Shown here piece by piece: positions 1-9,505 of a DNA stretch of 64,000 bases. The stretch comes from Bos javanicus (lineage: Eukaryota > Chordata > Mammalia > Artiodactyla > Bovidae). The position numbers and the translations under genes were made by a program. The stretch's first letter is position 1. Each line of letters opens with the position of its first letter. A model generated the notes under the pieces. That model saw only the letters and a program-made list of their open reading frames with translations. It was not told the DNA's origin and did not search any database. The stretch covers positions 62,001 to 126,000 of the forward strand of contig NW_026894323.1 of NCBI RefSeq assembly GCF_032452875.1. Direction: 5' to 3'.

Positions 1-943
1 ACGTGATCAGTGCATGATCAGTCACGTGATCAGTGCATGATCATCCACGTGATCAGTGCATGATCAGTCACGTGATCAGTGCATGATATAGACGTGATCA
101 GTGCATGATCAGTCACGTGATCAGTGCATGATAGCCACGTGATCAGTGCATGATCAGCCACGTGATCAGTGCATGATCAGCCACGTGATCAGTGCATGAT
201 CAGTCACGTGATCAGTGCATGATCAGTCACGTGATCAGTGCATGATCAGCCACGTGATCAGTGCATGATCAGTCACGTGATCAGTGCATGATCAGTCACG
301 TGATCAGTGCATGATAGCTACGTGATCAGTGCATGATCAGCCACGTGATCAGTGCATGATAGCCACGTGATCAGTGCATGATCAGTCACGTGATCAGTGC
401 ATGATCAGTCACGTGATCAGTGCATGATCAGCCACGTGATCAGTGCATGATAGCCACGTGATCAGTGCATGATCAGTCACGTGATCAGTGCATGATCAGC
501 CACGTGATCAGTGCATGATCAGCCACGTGATCAGTGCATGATCAATTACGTGATCAGTGCATGATCAGTCACGTGACCAGTACATGGTAGCCACGTGATC
601 ATTGCATGATCAGCCACGTGATCAGTGCATGATAGCCACGTGATCAGTGCATGATCAGCCACGTGATCAGTGCATGATCAGTCACGTGATCAGTGCATGA
701 TCAGTCACGTGATCAGTGCATGATCAGCCACGTGATCAGTGCATGTCAGTCATGTGTCAGTGCATGATAGCCACGTGATCAGTGCATGATCAGTCCCGTG
801 ATCAGTGCATGATCAGCCACGTGATCAGTGCATGATAGCCACGTGATCAGTGCATGATCAGTCACGTGATCAGTGCATGATCAGTCACGTGATCAGTGTG
901 TGATCAGCCACGTGAACAGTGCATGCTCAGTCACGTGATCAGG
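1..943. repeat. Tail of an incomplete HOR (end of slot S7)
   Basis: The stretch is made of canonical 23-mers with 22-bp GATAGC variants. It ends with the monomers that precede every divergent block: GTGAACAGTGCATGCTCAG, then CACGTGATCAGG. Its position before a type A block matches the end of slot S7 in the complete HORs (compare 11100-12087). No other sequence is present. Confidence 0.9.
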
Positions 944-1190
944 GCCTGCTGAGCTGCGTGTTTACTGTCTGCTCATCTGCTTGACAATTGCCAGCTGAGC
1001 TGCACGATTCCTGCCTGTCATCTGCTTGACAATTGCCACCTGTGCTGCGTGATTCCTGCCTGCTCAGCTACATGATTATTGCCTGCTGAGCAGCATGATT
1101 TCTCAGAGCTTAGTTCCATGATTATAGCCTGCTGACTGATTCCTGCCTACTCAGCTCTTTGTTCATTGCCTCCAGAGGCACATGATCAGT
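944..1190. repeat. Divergent block 1 (type A, HOR 1 S1)
   Basis: 247 bp. It differs from other A blocks by GCGTGTTTACT in the first unit and CTTAGTTCC in unit 8. Unit 9 has the 4-bp deletion that defines type A. Confidence 0.9.
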
Positions 1191-2236
1191 GTATGACACC
1201 AAACATGATCAGCACATGATCAGTCACATGATCAGTGCATGATAAGCCACGTGATCAGTGCATGATCAGTCATGTGATCAGTGCATGATCAGTCACGTGA
1301 TCAGTGCATGGTAGCTGCGTGATCAGTGCATGATCAGTCACGTGATCAGTGCATGATCAGTCACGTGATCAGTGCATGATCAGTCACGTGATCAGTGCAT
1401 GATCAGTCACGTGATCAGTGCATGATCAGTCACGTGATCAGTGCATGATAGCCACGTGATCAGTGCATGATAGCCACGTGATCAGTGCATGATCAGTCAC
1501 GTGATCGTGTGTGATCAGCCACGTGATCAGTGCATGATATCCACGTGATCAGTGCATGATAGCCACGTGATCAGTGCATGATCAGTCACGTGATCAGTGC
1601 ATGATCAGTCACGTGATCAGTGCATGATCAGTCACGTGATCAGTGCATGATCAGCCACGTGATCAGTGCATGATCAGCCACGTGATCAGTGCATGATCAG
1701 CCACGTGATCAGTGCATGATCAGCCACGTGATCAGTGCATGATCAGTCACGTGATCAGTTCATGATCAGTCACGTGAACAGTGCATAATCATTTACGTGA
1801 TCTGTGCATGATCAGTCACGTGACCAGTATATGGTAGCTACGTGATCATTCCATGACGAGCCACGTGAGCAGTGCATGATAGCCACGTGATGTGTTCATG
1901 ATGAGTTACGTGAGCAGAGTATGATCAGCCACGTGATCAGTGCATGAGTGCCACGTGATCAGTGCATGATATGTCACGTGACACGTGTGTGATCAGCCAC
2001 GTGAACAGTGCATGTTCAGCCACGTGATCAGTGCATGATAGCCACGTGATCAGTGCATGATCAGTTACGTGAGCAGTGTATGATCAGCCACGTGATCAGT
2101 GCATGGTCAGACACGTGAACAGTGTATGATCAGCCACGTGATCAGTGCATGATATCCAAGTGATCAGTGCATGATCATCACGTGATCAGTGTATGATCAG
2201 CCACGTGAACAGTGCATGCTCAGTCACGTGATCTGG
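1191..2236. repeat. Slot S1 array (reference copy)
   Basis: The array opens with type A exit monomers (GTATGACACCAAACATG, then CACATGATCAGT and GATAAGCC), continues as canonical 23-mers, and from about 1.79 kb carries the entry monomers found before type B blocks: TGTGTTCATGATGAG, GTGAGCAGAG, GGTCAGACACGTGAAC, GATATCCAAG and CATCACG. Confidence 0.88.
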
Positions 2237-2487
2237 GCCTGCTGAGCTGCGTGATTACTGTCTGCTCATCTGCTTGACAATTGCCAGCTGAGCTGCACGA
2301 TTCCTGCCTGTCATCTGCTTGACAATTGCCAGCTGTGCTGCGTAATTCCTGCCTGCTCAGCTGCTTGATTATTGCCAGCTGAGCAGCATGATTCCTCACA
2401 CCTGAGTTCCATGATTATTGCCTGCTGACTGTTTGATTCGTGCCTACTCAGCTCTTTGTTTATTGCCTCCAGAGGCACATGATCAGT
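2237..2487. repeat. Divergent block 2 (type B, HOR 1 S2; reference block)
   Basis: 251 bp resolve into eleven units in canonical phase, starting at 2237, 2260, 2283, 2306 (22 bp), 2328, 2351, 2374, 2397, 2420 (22 bp), 2442 and 2465. Most begin GCC and share TGAT, TGAC or TAAT near position 16, as the canonical unit does (GTGAT). CACGTG is absent from all eleven. The last unit holds the inverted repeat TGCCTCCAGAGGCA. A 62-codon minus-strand frame spans 2311-2499 but starts at TTG and has no sign of being a gene. Confidence 0.92.
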
Positions 2488-3784
2488 GTATGATAGCAAA
2501 AATGATCAGCGCATGATCAGTCACATGATCAGCGCCATTAAGTCACGTGATCACTACATGATAGTCATGTGATCAGTCCATGCTCAGTCACGGTATCAGT
2601 GCATGATCAGCCACGTGATCAGTGCATGATCAGCCAGGTGATCAGTTCATGATAGCCATGTGATCAGTGCATGATTTATCACGTGATCAGTGCATGATCA
2701 GTCACGTGATCAGTGCATGATCAGCCACGTGATCAGTGCATGATCAGTCACCTGATGGGTGTATGATCAGTCACGTGACCTGAACATGGTAGCTACATGA
2801 TCATTGCATGATCAGCCACGTGAGTAGTGCATGATAGCCACGTGATCAGTGCATGATCAGTCACGTGATCAGTGCATGATCAGTCATGTGATCAGTGCAT
2901 GATCAGGCACGTGATCAGTGCATGATCAGCCACGTGATCAGTGCATGATAGCCACGTGATCAGTGCATGATCAGTCACGTGATCAGTGCATGATCAGTCA
3001 CGTGATCAGTGCATGATCAGTCACGTGATCAGTGCATGATCAGTTACGTGATCAGTGCATGATCAGTCACGTGATCAGTACATGGTAGCTACGTGATCAG
3101 TGCATGATCAGCCACGTGATCAGTGCATGATAGCCACGTGATCAGTGCATGATCAGTCACGTGATCAGTGCATGATCATCCACGTGATCAGTGCATGATC
3201 AGTCACGTGATCAGTGCATGATATAGACGTGATCAGTGCATGATCAGTCACGTGATCAGTGCATGATCAGCCACGTGATCAGTGCATGATAGCCACGTAA
3301 TCAGTGCATGATAGCCAGTGATCAGTGCATGATCAGTCACGTGATCAGTGCATGATCAGCCACGTGATCAGTGCATGATAGCCACGTGATCAGTGCATGA
3401 TCAGTCACGTGATCAGTGCATGATCAGTCACGTGATCAGTGCATGATCAGCCACGTGATCAGTGCATGATCAGCCACGTGATCAGTGCATGATCAGTCAC
3501 GTGATCAGTGCATGATCAGTCACGTGATCAGTGCATGATCAGTCACGTGATCAGTGCATGATCAGCCACGTGATCAGTGCATGATAGCCACGTGATCAGT
3601 GCATGATCAGCCACGTGATCAGTGCATGATCAGCCACGTGATCAGTGCATGATCAGCCACGTGATCAGTGCATGATCAGCCACGTGATCAGTGCATGATC
3701 AGCCACGTGATCAGTGCATGATCAATCACGTGATCAGTGCATGATCAGCCACGTGAACAGTGCATGCTCAGTCACGTGATCAGG
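2488..3784. repeat. Slot S2 array (reference copy)
   Basis: Type B exit monomers come first (GATAGCAAA, CGCCATTAAGTCACG, CACTACATGATAGTC, CCATGCTCAGTCACGG), then 23-mers with a GATGGGTGTATG marker near 2755 and a GACCTGAACATGG marker near 2778. The rest is close to canonical up to the next type A block. Confidence 0.88.
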
Positions 3785-4030
3785 GCCTGCTGAGCTGCGT
3801 GATTACTGTCTGCTCATCTGCTTGACAATTGCCAGCTGAGCTGCACGATTCCTGCCTGTCATCTGCTTGACAATTGCCACCTGTGCTGCGTAATTCCTGC
3901 CTGCTCATCGACTTGATTATTGCCAGCTGAGCAGCATGATTTCTCAAATCTGAGTTACATGATTATACCTGCTGACTGAATCCTGCCTACTCAGCTCTTT
4001 GTTCATTGCCTGCAGATGCACATGATCAGT
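3785..4030. repeat. Divergent block 3 (type A, HOR 1 S3)
   Basis: 246 bp. Slot-specific features are CAAATCTGAGTTACATG, GATTATACCTG (one base short), GACTGAATCC and a final unit reading TGCAGATGCAC. The HOR 4 S3 block at 37022 shares them. Confidence 0.9.
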
Positions 4031-4441
4031 GTATGACACCAAACATGATCAGCACATGATCAGTCACATGATCAGTGCATGATAAGCCACGTGATCAGTG
4101 CATGATCAGTCACGTGATCAGTGCATGATCAGCCACGTGATCAGTGCATGATCAGCCACGTGATCAGTGCATGATCAGTCACGTGATCAGTACATGGTAG
4201 CCACGTGATCAGTGCATGATCAGCCACGTGATCAGTGCATGATCAGCCACGTGATCAGTGCATGATCAGTTACGTGATCAGTGTATGATCAGCCACGTGA
4301 TCAGTGCATGGTCAGACACGTGAACAGTGTATGATCAGCCACGTGATCAGTGCATGATATCCAGTGATCAGTGCATGATCAGTCACGTGATCAGTGTATG
4401 ATCAGCCACGTGAACAGTGCATGCTCAGTCACGTGATCAGG
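4031..4441. repeat. Slot S3 array (shortest slot)
   Basis: About 18 monomers lie between a type A and a type B block. Type A exit monomers pass within a few units into the B entry series (GTTACGTG, GGTCAGACACG, GATATCCAG). Length is 657-658 bp including the block in all four HORs. Confidence 0.88.
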
Positions 4442-4691
4442 GCCTGCTGAGCTGCGTGATTACTGTCTGCTCATCTGCTTGACAATTGCCAGCTGAGCTG
4501 CACGATTCCTGCCTGTCATCTGCTTGACAATTGCCAGCTGTGCTGCGTAATTCCTGCCTGCTCAGCTGCTTGATTATTGCCAGCTGAGCAGCATGATTCC
4601 TCACAGCTGAGTTCCATGATTATTGCCTGCTGACTGTTTGATTCGTGCCTACTCAGTTTTTGTTTATTGCCTCCAGAGGCACATGATCAGT
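4442..4691. repeat. Divergent block 4 (type B, HOR 1 S4)
   Basis: 250 bp. Unit 10 reads CAGTTTTTG instead of CAGCTCTTTG, one base short, which breaks the minus-strand frame seen in other B blocks. The HOR 4 S4 block has the same change; the HOR 2 and 3 S4 blocks do not. Confidence 0.9.
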
Positions 4692-6573
4692 GTATGATAG
4701 CAAACATGATCAGCGCATGATCAGTCACATGATCAGCGCCATTAAGTCACGTGATCACTACATGATAGTCATGTGATCAGTCCATGCTCAGTCACGGTAT
4801 CAGTGCATGATCAGCCACGTGATCAGTGCATGATAGCCACGTGATCAGTGCATGATAGCCACGTGATCAGTGCATGATCAGCCACGTGATCAGTGCATGA
4901 TTGCTACGTGATCAGTGCATGATCAGTCACGTGATCAGTGCATGATCAGGCACGTGATCAGTGCATGATCAGCCACGTGATCAGTGCATGATAGCCACGT
5001 GATCAGTGCATGATCAGTCACTGATCAGTGCATGATCATTCACGTGACCAGTACATGGTAGCTACGTGATCAGTGCATGATCAGCCACGTGATCAGTGCA
5101 TGATAGCCACGTGATCAGTGCATGATCAGTGGCGTGATCAGTGCATGATCAGTCACGTGATCAGTGCATGATCAGGCACGTGATCAGTGCATGATCAGCC
5201 ACGTGATCAGTGCATGATAGCCACGTGATCAGTGCATGATCAGTCACGTGATCAGTGCATGATCAGCCACGTGATCAGTGCATGATCAGGCACGTGATCA
5301 GTGCATGTCCAGCCACGTGATCAGTGCATGATAGCCACGTGATCAGTGCATGATCAGTCACGTGATCAGTGCATGATCAGTCACGTGATCAGTGCATGAT
5401 CAGCCACGTGATCAGTGCATGATCAGTCACGTGATCAGTGCATGATCAGTCACGTGATCAGTGCATGATCAGTCACGTGATCAGTGCATGATCAATTACG
5501 TGATCAGTGCATGATCAGTCACGTGATCAGTGCATGGCAGCTACGTGATCAGTGCATGATCAGCCACGTGATCAGTGCATGATAGCCACGTGATCAGTGC
5601 ATGATAGCCACGTGATCAGTGCATGATCAGTCACGTGATAGTGCATGATCAGCCACGTGATCAGTGCATGATCAGCCACGTGATCAGTGCATGATAGCCA
5701 CGTGATCAGTGCATGATCAGTCACGTGATCAGTGCATGATCAGTCACGTGATACGTGCATGATCAGCCACGTGATCAGTGCATGATCAGCCACGTGATCA
5801 GTGCATGATCAGCCACGTGATCAGTACATGATAGCTACGTGATCAGTGCATGATAGCCACATGATCAGTGCATGAGAGCCACGTGATCAGTGCATGATCA
5901 GTCACGTGATACATGTGTGATCAGCCACGTGATCAGTGCATGATGAGCCACGTGATCAGTGCAGGATCAATTACGTGATCAGTGCATGATCAGTCACGTG
6001 ACCAGTACATGGTTGCTACGTGATCATTGCATGATCAGCCACATGAGCAGAGCATGATAGCCACGTGGTCATTGCATGATCAGTCACGTGATCAGTACAT
6101 GATCAGTCACGTGAACAGTGCATGATCATTGACGTGATCTGTGCATGATCAGTCACGTGACCAGTATATGGTAGCTACGTGATCATTCCATGACGAGCCA
6201 CGTGAGCAGTGCATGATAGCCAAGTGATGTGTGCATGATCAGTTACGTGAGCAGAGTATGATCAGCCACGTGATCAGTGCATGAGTGCCACGTGATCAGT
6301 GCATGATATGTCACGTGACAGGTGTGTGATCAGCCACGTGAACAGTGCATGTTCAGCCACGTGATCAGTGCATGATAGCCACGTGATCAGTGCATGATCA
6401 GTTACGTGAGCAGTGTATGATCAGTCACGTGATCAGTGCATGGTCAAACACGTGAACAGTGTATGATCAGCCACGTGATCAGTGCATGATATCCACGTGA
6501 TCAGTGCATGATCATCACGTGATCAGTGCATGATCAGCCACGTGAACAGTGCATGCTCAGTCACGTGATCAGG
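4692..6573. repeat. Slot S4 array (reference copy)
   Basis: The array contains B exit monomers, a long canonical stretch with GGTAGC and GGCAGC marker monomers (about 5056 and 5536), GATACATGTGTG near 5.9 kb, then the B entry series from about 6.1 kb. The equivalent array in HOR 3 lacks about nine monomers. Confidence 0.88.
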
Positions 6574-6824
6574 GCCTGCTGAGCTGCGTGATTACTGTCT
6601 GCTCATCTGCTTGACAATTGCCAGCTGGGCTGCACGATTCCTGCCTGTCATCTGCTTGACAATTGCCAGCTGTGCTGCGTAATTCCTGCCTGCTCAGCTG
6701 CTTGATTATTGCCAGCTGAGCAGCATGATTCCTCACACCTGAGTTCCATGATTATTGCCTGCTGACTGTTTGATTCGTGCCTACTCAGCTCTTTGTTTAT
6801 TGCCTCCAGAGGCACATGATCAGT
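6574..6824. repeat. Divergent block 5 (type B, HOR 1 S5)
   Basis: 251 bp. Unit 3 reads CCAGCTGGGCTGC, a mark of slot S5 blocks (also at 17721, 28666 and 39812). Confidence 0.9.
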
Positions 6825-7758
6825 GTATGATAGCAAACATGATCAGCGCATGATCAGTCACATGATCAGCGCCATTAAGTCACGTGATCACTACATGATA
6901 GTCATGTGATCAGTCCATGCTCAGTCACGGTATCAGTGCATGATCAGCCACGTGATCAGTGCATGATCAGCCAGGTGATCAGTTCATGATAGCTATGTGA
7001 TCAGTGCATGATTTGTCACGTGATCAGTGCATGATCAGGCAGGTGATCAGTGCATGATCAGCCACGTGATCAGTGCATGTTCAGTCACCTGATGGGTGTA
7101 TGATCAGTCACGTGACCAGTACATGGTAGCTACATGATCATTGCATGATCAGCCACGTGAGTAGTGCATGATAGCCACGTGATCAGTGCATGATCAGTCA
7201 CGTGATCAGTGCATGATCAGTCATGTGATCAGTGCATGATCAGGCACGTGATCAGTGCATGATCAGCCACGTGATCAGTGCATGATAGCCACGTGATCAG
7301 TGCATGATCAGTCACGTGATCAGTGCATGATCAGTCACGTGATCAGTGCATGATCAGCCACGTGATCAGTGCATGATCAGCCACGTGATCAGTGCATGAT
7401 CAGCCACGTGATCAGTGCATGATCAGTCACGTGATGGGTGCATGATCATTCACGTGACCAGTGCATGGTAGCTACGTGATCAGTGCATGATCAGCCACGT
7501 GATCAGTGCATGATAGCCACGTGATCAGTGCATGATCAGTCACGTGATCAGTGCATGATCAGTCACGTGATCAGTGCATGATCAGCCACGTGATCAGTGC
7601 ATGATCAGCCACGTGATCAGTGCATGATCAGCCACGTGATCAGTGCATGATAGCCACGTGATCAGTGCATGATCAGTCACGTGATCAGTGCATGATCAGT
7701 CACGTGATCAGTGTGTGATCAGCCACGTGAACAGTGCATGCTCAGTCACGTGATCAGG
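6825..7758. repeat. Slot S5 array (reference copy)
   Basis: This array joins a B block to an A block. It starts with B exit monomers, has GATTTGTCACG and GGCAGGTGATC variants near 7.0 kb and a GATGGGTGTATG marker near 7.09 kb, then runs canonical. Confidence 0.87.
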
Positions 7759-8005
7759 GCCTGCTGAGCTGCGTGATTACTGTCTGCTCATCTGCTTGAC
7801 AATTGCCAGCTGAGCTGCACGATTCCTGCCTGTCATCTGCTTGACAATTGCCAGCTGTGCTGCGTAATTCCTGCCTGCTCAGCTGCTTGATTATTGCCAG
7901 CTGAGCAGCATGATTTCTCAGAGCTGAGTTCCATGATTATAGCCTGCTGACTGATTCGTGCCTACTCAGCTCTTTGTTCATTGCCTCCAGAGGCACATGA
8001 TCAGT
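7759..8005. repeat. Divergent block 6 (type A, HOR 1 S6)
   Basis: 247 bp. Unit 8 reads CAGAGCTGAGTTCC; unit 7 keeps GCCAGCTGAGC. Confidence 0.9.
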
Positions 8006-9254
8006 GTATGACACCAAACATGATCAGTGCATGATCAGTCACATGATCAGTGCATGATAAGCCACGTGATCAGTGCATGATCAGTCATGTGATCAGTGCA
8101 TGATCAGTCATGTGACAGTGCATGATAGCTGCGTGATCAGTGCATGATCAGCCACGTGATCAGTGCATGATAGCCACGTGATCAGTGCATGATCAGTCAC
8201 GTGATCAGTGCATGATCAGTCACGTGATCAGTGCATGATCAGTCACGTGATCAGTGCATGATCAGCCACGTGATCAGTGCATGATCAGTCACGTGATCAG
8301 TGCATGGCAGCTACGTGATCAGTGCATGATCAGCCACGTGATCAGTGCATGATAGCCACGTGATCAGTGCATGATCAGCCACGTGATCAGTGCATGATCA
8401 GTCACGTGATCAGTGTGTGATCAGCCACGTGATCAGTGCATGATCAGCCACGTGATCAGTGCATGATCAGCCACGTGATCAGTGCATGATCAGTCACGTG
8501 ATCAGTACATGATAGCTACGTGATCAGTGCATGATCAGCCACGTGATCAGTGCATGATAGCTACGTGATCAGTGCATGATAGCCACGTGATCAGTGCATG
8601 AGAGCCACGTGATCAGTGCATGATCAGTCACGTGATACATGTGTGATCAGCCACGTGATCAGTGCATGATGAGCCACGTGATCAGTGCATGATCAATTAC
8701 GTGATCAGTGCATGATCAGTCACGTGACCAGTACATGGTTGCTACGTGATCATTGCATGATCAGCCACGTGATCAGTGCATGATAGCCACGTGATCAGTG
8801 CATGATCAGTCACGTGATCAGTACATGATCAGTCACGTGAACAGTGCATGATCATTTACGTGATCTGTGCATGATCAGTCACGTGACCAGTATATGGTAG
8901 CTACGTGATCATTCCATGACGAGCCACGTGAGCAGTGCATGATAGCCACGTGATGTGTGCATGATCAGTTACGTGAGCAGAGTATGATCAGCCACGTGAT
9001 CAGTGCATGAGTGCCACGTGATCAGTGCATGATATGTCACGTGACAGGTGTGTGATCAGCCACGTGAACAGTGCATGATCAGCCACGTGATCAGTGCATG
9101 ATCAGCCACGTGATCAGTGCATGGTCAGACACGTGAACAGTGTATGATCAGCCACGTGATCAGTGCATGATATCCACGTGATCAGTGCATGATCATCACG
9201 TGATCAGTGTATGATCAGCCACGTGAACAGTGCATGCTCAGTCACGTGATCAGG
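8006..9254. repeat. Slot S6 array (reference copy)
   Basis: Type A exit monomers are followed by canonical 23-mers, a GATACATGTGTG monomer near 8.63 kb, a GGTTGCTACG marker near 8.74 kb and the B entry series from about 8.82 kb. Confidence 0.87.
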
Positions 9255-9505
9255 GCCTGCTGAGCTGCGTGATTACTGTCTGCTCATCTGCTTGACAATT
9301 GCCAGCTGAGCTGCACGATTCCTGCCTGTCATCTGCTTGACAATTGCCAGCTGTGCTGCGTAATTCCTGCCTGCTCAGCTGCTTGATTATTGCCAGCTGA
9401 GCAGCATGATTCCTCACACCTGAGTTCCATGATTATTGCCTGCTGACTGTTTGATTCGTGCCTACTCAGCTCTTTGTTTATTGCCTCCAGAGGCACATGA
9501 TCAGT
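9255..9505. repeat. Divergent block 7 (type B, HOR 1 S7)
   Basis: 251 bp, with no difference from the reference B block noticed. It opens the longest slot. Confidence 0.9.

Noticed and set aside
1..943. CRISPR-like array of short regular repeats
   Set aside because: The repeats abut with no unique spacers, the period is 23 bp, and no cas gene is present.
944..1190. Divergent blocks as inserted transposons (SINE-like, with an internal promoter)
   Set aside because: No poly-A tail, target-site duplication, A/B box or tRNA similarity. The blocks keep 23-bp phase with their flanks and divide into monomer-like units.
2465..2487. CTCF site at the block edge (CCAGAGGCA)
   Set aside because: Only a partial match to the core; the G-rich right half (GGGGGC) is missing.
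2311..2499. A 62-codon minus-strand frame that recurs in most type B blocks (also near 6648, 9329, 13455 and on to 63634)
   Set aside because: It starts at TTG, not ATG, and covers diverged 23-mers in an array with no codon-like period. It is lost through 1-4 bp indels in type A blocks and in blocks 4 and 25. It recurs because the DNA is copied, which is not evidence of selection on a protein. The sequence is low-complexity and matches no family I know.
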